A DNA stretch of 42,580 bases. Origin: Methanomassiliicoccales archaeon. Lineage in GTDB: Archaea; Thermoplasmatota; Thermoplasmata; RBG-16-68-12; SOIM01. The stretch spans positions 1 to 42,580 of the forward strand of contig JAUVHO010000014.1 of the NCBI GenBank assembly GCA_030593295.1, read 5' to 3'. Every line of letters starts with the position of its first letter. Positions within the stretch are counted from its first letter, which is position 1. The translations under genes were made by a program, and so were the position numbers. The notes below the pieces were generated by a model. That model searched no databases. It was given only the letters and a program-made list of their open reading frames with translations, and was not told where the DNA came from. This document shows, piece after piece, positions 7,363 through 16,536 of this stretch.

Positions 7363-8367
7363 ATGAACGCCAAGGAGGCCCTGCCAAGATATTTCCGTGT
7401 TCTGGACGAGAAGGAACTGCCCTATTACATGATATGCAAAGGCGTCCCCGTAGAATCATCTCTTGACACGGAAACCTATCTTCTTTGGGAGGAGCATGCC
7501 GAGCTTGTGGAGAAGGTCAGATCGACCAGGGTGCCTTCCCCGGTTGCTGAGCCGAACCTGCTGGACCTGAAGATCGAGCTCGGGAGGAGGATGTTGAACC
7601 CTTGCCGTCTCTGTGAAAGGAAATGCAACGTGAACAGGTTGGAAGGGGAGGCGGGGTACTGCAGGGTCAAGGAGTCCAGGGTCTCATCCAAGTTCGTGCA
7701 CTGGGGCGAGGAGCCGGAACTTGTGCCTTCGTACACCATCTTCTTCTCCAGATGCACCTTCGAATGCGTCTTCTGTCAGAACTGGGACATAAGCCAGAGA
7801 GATACTGGACAATACATTTCACCGGACGATCTGGCAAACTCGGTGGAGAGGATGTTAGGAGGCGTGCGGAACGTGAACTGGGTAGGAGGGGATCCAACGC
7901 CAAATCTGGTCTACATTCTGGAGGTCTTGAAGAACTGCAGTGCCAATATTCCCCAGGTCTGGAACTCGAACATGTACCTGACCGAAGATGCAATGGCTCT
8001 CTTGGATTGCATCACTGATGTGTACCTTGCCGACTTCAAATACGGGAATGATAAGTGTGCCGGGAAGCTGTCAAGGATCACCAGATATTTCGAGGTGGTT
8101 TCAAGGAATCATGTGATTTCCAACAAGCAGGCCGGGATTGTGCTAAGGCACCTGGTGTTGCCTGGTCATATTGAGTGCTGTACGAAACCAATAATGGATT
8201 GGATCGCAGAGAATCTGGACACATCACGAGTCAGGGTGAATGTAATGGACCAGTACCGTCCTGAGTACAAGGCTAGAGATTTCGAAGGATTGGAGAATCG
8301 TCTGTCCCATAGGGAGTTCCTTCAGGCCTATCGGTATGCCGAGGGTCTAGGTCTGAGCATCATCTGA
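7363..8367 (+). CDS. Radical SAM protein related to pyruvate formate-lyase activating enzymes (COG1313-like)
   Basis: A 334-residue protein with the radical SAM iron-sulfur motif CTFECVFC (C131, C135, C138) and the SAM-binding GGDPTP segment at about residue 175. A second cysteine set, C81-x2-C84-x3-C88-x11-C100, precedes it and is typical of the COG1313/PflX-like group; it may hold another cluster or a zinc. The substrate is unknown, and no glycyl-radical enzyme is visible nearby. The 3' end overlaps the convergent FG-GAP gene by 21 bases. Confidence 0.88.
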   Translation: MNAKEALPRYFRVLDEKELPYYMICKGVPVESSLDTETYLLWEEHAELVEKVRSTRVPSPVAEPNLLDLKIELGRRMLNPCRLCERKCNVNRLEGEAGYCRVKESRVSSKFVHWGEEPELVPSYTIFFSRCTFECVFCQNWDISQRDTGQYISPDDLANSVERMLGGVRNVNWVGGDPTPNLVYILEVLKNCSANIPQVWNSNMYLTEDAMALLDCITDVYLADFKYGNDKCAGKLSRITRYFEVVSRNHVISNKQAGIVLRHLVLPGHIECCTKPIMDWIAENLDTSRVRVNVMDQYRPEYKARDFEGLENRLSHREFLQAYRYAEGLGLSII

Positions 8368-11300
8368 CTCCTCTGTTGGTTCTTCCTCAGCCTCAACGTT
8401 ATCGGGTTCATCCTCTTTGTCAGAATCCCTCGTTTTCCTATACCAGAGGTAGGGAACCATGAGCAGAACAACAGCGACTATGATAATCAGAAGCAGGAAT
8501 AGCCAGATGATGATGGGCGGACCATCAGGCTGAGGGTGACAGCTTCCCGTTTGGACAGTCGTGTATGATGGTATGAAGTCGGTTTCGTTGGATGACACGA
8601 CAAACAGGTATGTCTCTTCACACTCGAGTGCGTCTGGAATAACGAATGCGGTTGTGATGATTCCGTTCTCTCCACTGACAGTGAAGGCTTCTGTTCCGAC
8701 TAATACTCCGTTAAGGCTCTCAAGCCGGAGAATCAACTCGACACCTTCAACCCCTTGTTCTGACCCAACCTTGCGCACCCAACCATCGACAAGGATTTCA
8801 TCTCCTCTCTCGATCCTCTGGTCCTCATATGGGTTGTAGACTGATACGTAGATGGTCGTTGGGGGCGGAATAAAGGTCCCCTGGACATAGAACGTTTCAT
8901 CCAGCGATGCCCAGTTCCCGCTGGAATCCACCGCCCATATCGTCGCGTTGTAGTATCCATCCAAGGGATATATCTGTCCGAAGTAGTACTGTGGCCCAAG
9001 AATCATGCTGTAGTTCGACGCCTGCAGATTTGGATCCTCTTTGACGACCCAAACATCCGAGAGGTCATAGTTGTCCGTGACAGTCGCAGATATGTTCACG
9101 AAGTCATCTTCTTCTGGCGATACTGGATCAATCCCCCAGTTCTGAATCGTCGGTGGAGTCAGGTCAACCACCTCGAACTGTCCCGTCATCCAATTCCAGT
9201 TCCCGGAGGAATCCACTGCGGATATTGTGTAACTATAGTTTCCAAGCACTTCCCAATTGCTGACATTGTAGTATCTGGTTCCCAACGAGTCCAGAGTCGT
9301 ATTTATTGAAGGCAATAAAGGAGGTGCGAGCTCGATCCAGGCGCCAGACACTCCGAAATCGTCGAAGATATCTGCTGAAATGTTGATGCTGTTGAACACT
9401 TCCAGTGGGGAAGGATTCAGAGTTAGGTTCTCTACGACGGGTGGTTGTGTATCAGGTGCAAGTGCCATCCTGAAGCTCCAGCTGTAGAGCGATGCAAGAT
9501 TGTTTCCGGGATTGGAACCATCTGCTGCTAATGTGGTAAAGTTCGCTGTATGCCAACTGGCAACGGCCAGGTCGAAGTCCGGGTTGAACGAAAAGACAGC
9601 ACCCATCCAGCTAATCTGCCCAGTTACGGTCGTCCATGTTGCATTGTCCTTGAGCGAGAACGACACGTTCGTTATCCCCATGTTCATCGACTCGCTCCAT
9701 GTTGCCTGTAAGAGGGTGTTCGTTGGAACGTTCTGAGATCCATCTGATGGGGTTGCCGAGATTACAGTCGGGTTCGTCGAATCGATCTCGAACACAGCGC
9801 TTGTTCCCGAACCAGTTGCCCCTTCTGTGTCCTCAACATCGGCCCTAATGTACACGGTGGTTGAGTCCACCATCGGCAAGGTCCAGAGATATGGTGAGGA
9901 GTCACCAGCGATTGGACCAACTATCGGAAGCCAGGGAGCGCCCCCTGTCAGAGAGTAGTTGAGCCAGACCTGAAGAGAAGAGGACGGATCCTCCGTATCG
10001 GAAGCAGTGAAAGAGACGAAATGGTTCGAATTGCCCGTCCAGACTTCTCCACCTGCAGGTCCGTCCACCAAGACTGTCGGTGCTACGTTCTGCGCTTCGG
10101 TAGTGAACGAGAAGCTCAGCATGCTATCAAGCGGATTTCCCGGTGAAGAAGCATCCACAGCGGTCTGAAGAAGAGTCACGAAATATGTCTGTCCATAATT
10201 GAATGGATTGTGATTCCCCGTTAGGTTGTCATCTGGATAGCTTGCTGAGGACCAAGTCCAAGACCATCCTCCCGGATTAGATATCACGCCCAAGGATGAT
10301 ATGACCGAGCTAGTGTCCATGCCCTCGCTGAATTGGATGAAAATTGGCTGATCGATCGGAACGTCAGTAGCTCCGTTCGCGGGAACCGTATAGAGCACGT
10401 TCGGAGGCGTCGAATCGATATCTGAGATCATTACCTCCTCCCAGTTCACGAGACCCCCTGGATCAACGACTGTCATGTTCAGTAGGACGTCGGATGCGTC
10501 AATTGATGGAGTTGTCCACAGATACGAATTCGGATTTGCGGCTCCAACCATGGGTCCCATTATGGTGCCCGTTGCAGCTCCAGCGTTGTAGCTGTAGTTC
10601 AGATAAACAATGAGGTCGGAGTTGGGACTGTCGTCGCTCATGTTCCACCAGATTGTGTGACCAGTATTGCCCGTCCAGTTCTGAAGTCCTGTCGGATGAC
10701 TGAATGAGATCTGCGGTCTGAGAACCGGAGGCGCTCCCTGCTTGTAGACGCGCACTCCCGACGTGCTTGTGGCCGCTATGTCCTGTATACCATCATTATC
10801 CATATCCCCGAATGCTACTCCCCAGTGCATTCCAGTGGTGGGAATCCCTGACACTCCTGGATCGGACCAGATCATCGAACCGCCTGCTCCTCCATTGCCT
10901 CTCATGTATCCGATACCTGTTGCCCCAGCATTGTCCACGCTGGTGAAGACCAGATCGGCGTTACCGTCAAGGTCGGTGTCTCCAATATCCACTCCTCCGA
11001 ACCGACCGGTCGCCGGAAGACCGGCGTCCGCCGGTGTCCAAACCATCGTCCCTCCGGCTCCTCCGTTTCCGAGCCAAACATGCATTCCTTCCCATCCTGC
11101 AGAGAATCCAGTACCGACAAGATCGGGATTCCCGTCATGGTCGACATCATCAAAATCAAGGCCCAGCCAGACGTTTGTTGTTGGCAAGCCCGCATCATCC
11201 CTCGTCCAACTTCCCGGCAGACCGGTTCCGTCCCCTGTCCAAAGCTGAATCCCCAGGTTGTTCATCGCGCTGGCGGCAAAATCCAGATGACCGTCATGGT

Positions 11301-13077
11301 TGACGTCTGCAACTGCAACATCATCCACGTTTATGGTCTCACCCAGCGGCCCCATGTCAGCGGTCCAGGTGAAATCCCCGTTTCCCAAGTAGATCATCGG
11401 ACCCCAGTTATTCCCCCAGTATCCGGTTATCACATCCAGATTACCATCATGGTTCAGATCGGCTAGCTCCAATCCTGCACCAGACTCGGCTGCAACCAGT
11501 CCCATCTCGGTCCATGACCCAGCCCCATCGCCGCTGTACGCGTGGATCCCGTTGCTTCCTCCGCCACCATTCTGTGCAACAATGATGTCAATTGTCCCGT
11601 TGTGGTCTATGTCCGCGAACCTCAAGCCGCTGAAGTCCCCCGATGTTGGCAGGCCGTTTGAGGCGAGGGTCCACACACCGGTGCCGTCCCCCAAGAAGAC
11701 CCTGATGCCTCGGTCCTGTCCTTGGAAGCTCGTGAAACCGATGTCAAGATCGCCGTCATGGTCCACGTCCGAGAACTGAACGTCCGCCCAAATGTTCAGA
11801 GTCGGGAGGTTGATCGAGGCTGACACATACGTGTCGATTGTGAAATCAGGTCTTTCGTTCTCCCATATCTGGATTCCTGGATTGAGGCTCACCGCGAAGT
11901 CAGTCTTACCGTCGTTGTTGTAGTCTCCAGCATCCACGGCTATGTAGTTTCCGGCTGGAAGTCCGGCGGACGTTCCCGTCCAGTCCACTGTCCCGCCATC
12001 ACCCCCGTCACCCAGCCAAGACCTCAATCCTCCACCACTGTAGTGGGCCGCAAAGATGTCCAGGTCACCATCGTTGTCGATGTCTTCGAGCGCGACGCCC
12101 AGCCACCGGTCCGTCGTTGTCTCGAGACCCGCCGAGTTCTCTGTCCAGATCATCGATCCTCCAGCTCCACCATTGCCGAGCCATGCCCTTACCCCGTTTC
12201 CCGAGTCATAGGCAGTAGATACAACATCCAAGTTTCCATCAAGGTCGATGTCTCCTAGGACGACGCTGGCGTAGGCCTGCGTTTCCGGCAGACCCGTTCC
12301 AGTGTAGGCATTGGTCCATAGTGCTGAAGGGCCGCTAAGCCCGTTCCCGGTCCATGCCTTTATTCCGTTGGTTGTGTCCGCGCAGACGATGTCGGGTTTG
12401 CCATCGTGATTAATGTCCCCTACAGCAGGCTTCCAGAAGGTCCCTATCGCAGGAAGGCCCGTAGAGGACCCGGTCCACACAATGTTCCCACCGGCACCGC
12501 CATCCCCCATGTAGACGTGCACCCCGTTGGCCGCTCCTACCACTATGTCCAGTTTGCCATCGAGGTTCATGTCCGCCGGAGTCACGGAATACCATGACCT
12601 CGGATTGCTGTCGTAAGTCCATGTCATTGAACCCCCAGCCCCCCCGTTTCCAAGGTACACTCCATCTCCCGCCAGGTCCAGGTTACCGTCGTTATTGAAA
12701 TCGGCCAGGACGACCTCAAATGCGTTGCCGGCCAAAGGGAGCCCGTTGGACTCTTCAGAGTAGCTTCCAGTTCCATCGCCCACATATATGTGCATCAGGC
12801 CCGAAGCGGTGACAGCGGCAATGTCAAGGACGCCGTCGTTGTTGACATCCCCGAACTCAACGCTGTAGAATATGCCAGTCGACGGAAGTCCTCCAGTGAT
12901 CGGTGTCCAGTGACTTTCGATGGGGTCGGACATGTGTGGAATAATGTCAACCGATGGGTGTGCAGAAGGTTGGTGAACGGCCGAGAACCCACTGATCACG
13001 ACTAGACAACATATCAAGACTATGACAGCTCTTCCTGAGGTAGCCCACATTCTAGCCGAGTGCATGCCTATGCCCAT
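8347..13077 (-). CDS. Giant secreted, membrane-anchored FG-GAP/VCBS repeat protein
   Basis: A 1576-residue surface protein. The hydrophobic stretch at about residues 16-36 is a signal peptide or anchor. Residues of about 50-790 contain 14 copies of a calcium-binding DxNxDGxxD-type loop (for example DVNNDGVLD, DINHDGKPD, DVDHDGNPD), each followed by a G-N-G-G-A-G-G turn: FG-GAP/VCBS propeller repeats. Ig-like domains follow, two of the SbsA/Big_5 type (near 891, GATDVPIDQPI, and near 1102). Near 1519-1546 a transmembrane helix precedes an acidic cytosolic tail. The likely role is in cell-surface structure or adhesion (inferred). The start is only 21 bases after the Lrp-like gene, with GGAGG 11 bases upstream, so the two are probably cotranscribed. 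Confidence 0.87.
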   Translation of the reverse strand: MGIGMHSARMWATSGRAVIVLICCLVVISGFSAVHQPSAHPSVDIIPHMSDPIESHWTPITGGLPSTGIFYSVEFGDVNNDGVLDIAAVTASGLMHIYVGDGTGSYSEESNGLPLAGNAFEVVLADFNNDGNLDLAGDGVYLGNGGAGGSMTWTYDSNPRSWYSVTPADMNLDGKLDIVVGAANGVHVYMGDGGAGGNIVWTGSSTGLPAIGTFWKPAVGDINHDGKPDIVCADTTNGIKAWTGNGLSGPSALWTNAYTGTGLPETQAYASVVLGDIDLDGNLDVVSTAYDSGNGVRAWLGNGGAGGSMIWTENSAGLETTTDRWLGVALEDIDNDGDLDIFAAHYSGGGLRSWLGDGGDGGTVDWTGTSAGLPAGNYIAVDAGDYNNDGKTDFAVSLNPGIQIWENERPDFTIDTYVSASINLPTLNIWADVQFSDVDHDGDLDIGFTSFQGQDRGIRVFLGDGTGVWTLASNGLPTSGDFSGLRFADIDHNGTIDIIVAQNGGGGSNGIHAYSGDGAGSWTEMGLVAAESGAGLELADLNHDGNLDVITGYWGNNWGPMIYLGNGDFTWTADMGPLGETINVDDVAVADVNHDGHLDFAASAMNNLGIQLWTGDGTGLPGSWTRDDAGLPTTNVWLGLDFDDVDHDGNPDLVGTGFSAGWEGMHVWLGNGGAGGTMVWTPADAGLPATGRFGGVDIGDTDLDGNADLVFTSVDNAGATGIGYMRGNGGAGGSMIWSDPGVSGIPTTGMHWGVAFGDMDNDGIQDIAATSTSGVRVYKQGAPPVLRPQISFSHPTGLQNWTGNTGHTIWWNMSDDSPNSDLIVYLNYSYNAGAATGTIMGPMVGAANPNSYLWTTPSIDASDVLLNMTVVDPGGLVNWEEVMISDIDSTPPNVLYTVPANGATDVPIDQPIFIQFSEGMDTSSVISSLGVISNPGGWSWTWSSASYPDDNLTGNHNPFNYGQTYFVTLLQTAVDASSPGNPLDSMLSFSFTTEAQNVAPTVLVDGPAGGEVWTGNSNHFVSFTASDTEDPSSSLQVWLNYSLTGGAPWLPIVGPIAGDSSPYLWTLPMVDSTTVYIRADVEDTEGATGSGTSAVFEIDSTNPTVISATPSDGSQNVPTNTLLQATWSESMNMGITNVSFSLKDNATWTTVTGQISWMGAVFSFNPDFDLAVASWHTANFTTLAADGSNPGNNLASLYSWSFRMALAPDTQPPVVENLTLNPSPLEVFNSINISADIFDDFGVSGAWIELAPPLLPSINTTLDSLGTRYYNVSNWEVLGNYSYTISAVDSSGNWNWMTGQFEVVDLTPPTIQNWGIDPVSPEEDDFVNISATVTDNYDLSDVWVVKEDPNLQASNYSMILGPQYYFGQIYPLDGYYNATIWAVDSSGNWASLDETFYVQGTFIPPPTTIYVSVYNPYEDQRIERGDEILVDGWVRKVGSEQGVEGVELILRLESLNGVLVGTEAFTVSGENGIITTAFVIPDALECEETYLFVVSSNETDFIPSYTTVQTGSCHPQPDGPPIIIWLFLLLIIIVAVVLLMVPYLWYRKTRDSDKEDEPDNVEAEEEPTEESDDAQT

Positions 13078-13098
13078 CGCGCCTCTGCCTCCGGGATG

Positions 13099-13347
13099 TT
13101 AGAGGTTCTCTTCTTCACTTTCTGATGCTATTAGCGTGGTAGTGGTCGAAACACCCTCGATGTTCCGAATGCGCTCCAAAACGATTTCGCTCAATTCATT
13201 TAAATCATTCGATTCCAGTCTCGCAATTATATCATAATGCCCGAAGACCATCTGGATTCCCTTTACTTCGGACAGGTTCGTGAGACCATCGAAAACCGCT
13301 TTCTCCTTCCCCGCACCAACCGTTATCAAAACGAACCCGTTGACCAT
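13099..13347 (-). CDS. Lrp/AsnC ligand-binding (RAM) domain protein without DNA-binding domain
   Basis: An 82-residue protein starting MVNGFVLITVGAGKE, equal to the effector-binding alpha-beta fold of Lrp/AsnC regulators (GHYDIIARLESNDLNELSEIV). The HTH half is absent, so it is a stand-alone RAM domain. Such proteins usually form oligomers and bind amino acids. I prefer the ATG at 13347 over the longer frame from 13410 because the TATA box at 13379-13389 would lie inside the longer form, and GGGGAG precedes the shorter one. Confidence 0.85.
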   Translation of the reverse strand: MVNGFVLITVGAGKEKAVFDGLTNLSEVKGIQMVFGHYDIIARLESNDLNELSEIVLERIRNIEGVSTTTTLIASESEEENL

Positions 13348-13378
13348 TGACTCCCCATATTGTATGTTCGGATGACCA

Positions 13379-13389
13379 TTAATAAGTTT
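13379..13389 (-). promoter_or_regulatory. TATA box for the Lrp-like / FG-GAP unit
   Basis: AAACTTATTAA on the minus strand ends about 32 bases before the ATG at 13347. Confidence 0.55.
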
Positions 13390-13437
13390 TTCTATGGTCA
13401 GGATGACCATTGAACGTCATGGCTTTGTCGTAGCGGC

Positions 13438-14748
13438 CTAAACTCGGGTGTGAACGATATCGCCCCGCTTGATGACCGTGTCCACATGATTTGACGCGAA
13501 ACGATAGGGGATCTGTTCGTGGTTCTCTATGTCCAGTATTATGACGTCGCCCTGTTTTCCGGTTTCCAGCGAACCAACATCATGGGCCTTTCCTATGGCA
13601 TGGGCCGCGTTTATGGTCGATGCCACCACGGCCTCAGTCGGGAACATCCTCATCTTGTAGCATGCGAGGGAGATCATGAACTGCATCGACTTGGTCCAGC
13701 AGTTAGGGTTGAAATCAGTTGCCAGGGCCACCGGAAGACCCAGGTCTATCATCTTCCTTGCATCCGCGTAGCCGATGTTCGTGGAGAACGAGGTACCGGG
13801 GAGCAGTACACCCACGACGTTCGCTTCTGCCATCTGGCCTATCCCGTCGTCCGAGGATTTCTCAAGATGGTCCGCCGAGATCGCGCCGACCTCCGCTGCG
13901 AGATTCGCACCCCCTATGTCACTCAGTTCATCCGCGTGCAACTTCGGAACAAGGCCGTACGTCTTGCCCTCCTCAAGGATCGCCCTTGACTGTTCAACGT
14001 CGAAGAAACCTTTTTCACAGAACACGTCGCAGAAGTCGGCAAGTTCCTCGTCAGCAACTCTCGGAATCATCCTATCGATCACCTGGTCCACATAACCTTC
14101 GGGATGGTCCTTGAACTCAGGCGGAACTGCATGTGCGCCAAGGAAGGTCGTTGAGATGTCCGCCTCGTGCTCCTCGGACAAAGTTCTGGCAACCTCGAGA
14201 ATCATCATCTCGGCCTCAACACTCAATCCATATCCGCTCTTGACCTCAATGCTGGTTGTCCCATGGCGCATCATGATGTCAAGTCTATCACTCGCTAAGG
14301 CCAGGAGCTCGTCGCTTGAAGCTTCTCGAGTGGCGTTCACGGTGCTTAATATGCCGCCACCTTTGGATGCGATGTCAGTATAGGACGCACCCTCGATCTT
14401 CCAGTGAAGTTCATTCTCTCTCGATCCAGCAAACACCAAGTGCGTGTGAGGGTCCACGAAACCGGGCATAACCGTCTTTCCGGTTGCATCTAGGATTATG
14501 GCATCATCAGTGTCAATGGAGGCTAGAACCTCCTTTCTTGGACCGACTTCCGAGATGATTCCTTTCTTGATCACGAGTGCCGCTTCCTTCATGACGCCAA
14601 TGTTCTGAAGCAACTCACCTCTTCTGGGCTTCCTGTTGTTCCCAGCGACGGTTATCATTTCATTTGGGTTGTCTACAACGAGCAATCCACTTCCCTCTGG
14701 AGTGCCCTTCCTGGCCTGCATGACCTTGTGTGCAATTCTGTTAGCCAT
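13438..14748 (-). CDS. hutI: Imidazolonepropionase
   Basis: A 436-residue metal-dependent amidohydrolase that opens the imidazolone ring in histidine breakdown to give N-formimino-glutamate. It has the metal motif DPHTH in VMPGFVDPHTHLVFAGSRENE, then GGGILSTVNATR, HGTTSIEVKSGYGL, KLHADELSDIGG and ATDFNPNCW, all characteristic of HutI rather than other amidohydrolases. The N-terminus is somewhat extended. The start overlaps the end of the mevalonate kinase gene by 8 bases, so the two are translated from one mRNA, although no other histidine-degradation gene is in view. Confidence 0.95.
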   Translation of the reverse strand: MANRIAHKVMQARKGTPEGSGLLVVDNPNEMITVAGNNRKPRRGELLQNIGVMKEAALVIKKGIISEVGPRKEVLASIDTDDAIILDATGKTVMPGFVDPHTHLVFAGSRENELHWKIEGASYTDIASKGGGILSTVNATREASSDELLALASDRLDIMMRHGTTSIEVKSGYGLSVEAEMMILEVARTLSEEHEADISTTFLGAHAVPPEFKDHPEGYVDQVIDRMIPRVADEELADFCDVFCEKGFFDVEQSRAILEEGKTYGLVPKLHADELSDIGGANLAAEVGAISADHLEKSSDDGIGQMAEANVVGVLLPGTSFSTNIGYADARKMIDLGLPVALATDFNPNCWTKSMQFMISLACYKMRMFPTEAVVASTINAAHAIGKAHDVGSLETGKQGDVIILDIENHEQIPYRFASNHVDTVIKRGDIVHTRV

Positions 14749-15667
14749 CGATCCTGACCCCTTCTCTCTCGGTCTCCACTATGTATGCCTTCCCGCCTTG
14801 CTCCTCGATCAGTGACGCGACCTCCGCGGGATGGTCCGTCAATGCGATCATACTTCCACCGCCTCCTGCCCCCGTCAGCTTGGCACCGTACGACAAAGGC
14901 AGGACCGCCTCCACGAATCTGTCCAGGAGTTCATGTCCCACTCCCAATCCATTGAGGAGGTCGTGATTCCTCTTCATCAGCTCGCCGACCTTGGCGAAGT
15001 CTTCGTTCTTGATGGCCTCCAGGCCGTCCAGCGTAATGCGACCTATCTCCTTGACCATGTCCTTGGCTCTTTCGCTCGTTCTCACGTAGTCCTTGACCTT
15101 GTCCACTAGCGGGCCAGTGGATGCTTCTATGCCAGTGTCTCCGACCACTATCTTCATCTTGGGTATGTCACGGCTGTGAAGGAACCATTGCTTCTCATCC
15201 TTCTCTATCAACCAGAGGAAGTCGCTCTCCTTCTTTTTGCTGACGAAGACCGCACTTCCATGACACGCGGTGGTCGTATCTATGGGGCTTGCCCTTTCCT
15301 GCACCTTCAGCTCCACCTCGAAGCCCTTCCTGGCAATCATCTCCCTTGAGAACTCCTCCTGCATCTGTGTCAGTAATCCTAGCGTGGCCACGCTCACGGC
15401 CGCGGAGGATCCCATCCCTGCGGCCGATGGAAGTTCCGATTCAGTCGCTATAGCGAGAGGTCCGCCCTTCCAAACAAGGTCCACGCAAGTGCCGATGTAC
15501 GGCTTACCCTCATTTGACAGAGGTCTGCCGTTGAAGGTGAACTCGGAAGAAGGTCGCCCAGTGACAAGGAGCCTTCTGTTGATGGCAGTTGCTAGTGCGG
15601 GTTCTCCGAAAACAACAGCATGTTCGCCGAACAATATCACTTTTCCAGGCGCAGAACAACTAGTCAT
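14741..15667 (-). CDS. mvk: Mevalonate kinase
   Basis: A 308-residue GHMP kinase that phosphorylates mevalonate at C5 for isoprenoid lipids. Motif 1 is PGKVILFGEHAVVFGEPA (residues 7-24), the ATP-binding motif is SELPSAAGMGSSAAVS near residue 85, and motif 3 is KLTGAGGGGSMIAL near 260. The length fits archaeal enzymes. Thermoplasma itself uses a mevalonate-3-kinase route, so a classical kinase suggests the more common archaeal pathway here (inference). A palindromic AACTTAAGTT box lies about 27 bases upstream, implying a leaderless start. Confidence 0.94.
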   Translation of the reverse strand: MTSCSAPGKVILFGEHAVVFGEPALATAINRRLLVTGRPSSEFTFNGRPLSNEGKPYIGTCVDLVWKGGPLAIATESELPSAAGMGSSAAVSVATLGLLTQMQEEFSREMIARKGFEVELKVQERASPIDTTTACHGSAVFVSKKKESDFLWLIEKDEKQWFLHSRDIPKMKIVVGDTGIEASTGPLVDKVKDYVRTSERAKDMVKEIGRITLDGLEAIKNEDFAKVGELMKRNHDLLNGLGVGHELLDRFVEAVLPLSYGAKLTGAGGGGSMIALTDHPAEVASLIEEQGGKAYIVETEREGVRIDG

Positions 15668-15690
15668 TCGCCAGTTTCATGATGCCGAGC

Positions 15691-15700
15691 AACTTAAGTT
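15691..15700 (-). promoter_or_regulatory. TATA-like box for mvk-hutI
   Basis: AACTTAAGTT lies 24-33 bases before the mvk ATG, inside the 51-base gap after the small basic gene. Confidence 0.5.
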
Positions 15701-15718
15701 TTGCGTTGAGGGGGCCTT

Positions 15719-15937
15719 CTATCTCATCCGCTCCAACTGTGAAGCTCTGACCTCCTGCTTCTTGGCCTTCTCGTCGAGCTTCTTGGCGGATTCCCTCAGT
15801 TTCGCTGCACGGGCCCTCAGCTTTCCGGCCTGGACCCTCGCTTTTGCCGCCTTCTGTTGTCTAGCAGCTCTGGCTTTGGCAGCCTTGGCGCTTTTGACTT
15901 GATCCTTTGCCTGCCGCACCGTCCTTTGTTGTTGCAT
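15719..15937 (-). CDS. Small Lys/Arg/Ala-rich coiled-coil protein
   Basis: A 72-residue protein made almost only of Ala, Lys, Arg, Gln and Glu, with repeating AKAARARQ-like units and no hydrophobic core. It should be a long, strongly basic helix. I do not recognise a family. A nucleic-acid-binding or ribosome-associated role is possible, similar to basic histone-H1-like tails, but this is a guess. It has its own good promoter, AGTTATATATTC at 15963-15974, with about 26 bases to the ATG, which supports it as a real gene despite the low complexity. Confidence 0.6.
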   Translation of the reverse strand: MQQQRTVRQAKDQVKSAKAAKARAARQQKAAKARVQAGKLRARAAKLRESAKKLDEKAKKQEVRASQLERMR

Positions 15938-15962
15938 AACTCTCGGACGAGAATTTGAACCT

Positions 15963-15974
15963 GAATATATAACT
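15963..15974 (-). promoter_or_regulatory. TATA box for the small basic protein
   Basis: AGTTATATATTC on the minus strand ends 26 bases before the ATG at 15937, the spacing expected of a leaderless or nearly leaderless archaeal mRNA. Confidence 0.6.
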
Positions 15975-16023
15975 ATTTCGAAATGGCTTTTGGCTGGTAA
16001 TTCGGACCCTGGAATGGTCTGTC

Positions 16024-16536
16024 CTACTCTATCTTGATCTTTTGGGGTTTGGTGTCCTCGGTTTTGTTGAGGACGATGTCAAGGACGCCGTTCCTGAAAG
16101 TCGCCTGCACTGATTCTTCGTCAACACCGCAGGGGAGTTCGATCTCCTTCCTTATCCTTCTGTGTTGGTCGTCGATCTTTATGGTCATTCTCCGGCCCTC
16201 AATGTCGACGTCGATGTCATCCTTTGCGATTCCTGGCAGTTCGACTGTGACTGAGATCGTGTCCCCCCTCTCGATGATATCCGAAAGGGGTTCCCTGCTA
16301 ACTCTGTTGCCGACGCTCTCGCCGTTCCCAACCGCATCTCCGAACCTCTGGAAGACCGGCCTCCCATCCTGGCCTGTGCGCATGCTGAACCCGTACACGA
16401 AAGGCTCAAGGCCCTCCCTGTCGCTTGGAGGTCGCTCGGTCATCATGTCCATCATCTCTCGGATCCTCTCCCATTCCCGGTCAAAGAAACCGAAGGAGTC
16501 GTCGAATGGATGTTTCCTCCTCTTTTCGTCGTTCAT
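16024..16536 (-). CDS. hsp20: Small heat shock protein, Hsp20/alpha-crystallin family
   Basis: A 170-residue ATP-independent holdase chaperone. The N-terminal 70 residues are variable and include [16 protein letters not shown]. The alpha-crystallin domain runs from about residue 80 to 165 with [25 protein letters not shown] and the hallmark [12 protein letters not shown]. The C-terminal KIKIE carries the I-x-I motif used for oligomer contacts. The start overlaps the cdc48 stop by 4 bases (ATGA), so the two are translationally coupled. Confidence 0.96.
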   Translation of the reverse strand: MNDEKRRKHPFDDSFGFFDREWERIREMMDMMTERPPSDREGLEPFVYGFSMRTGQDGRPVFQRFGDAVGNGESVGNRVSREPLSDIIERGDTISVTVELPGIAKDDIDVDIEGRRMTIKIDDQHRRIRKEIELPCGVDEESVQATFRNGVLDIVLNKTEDTKPQKIKIE

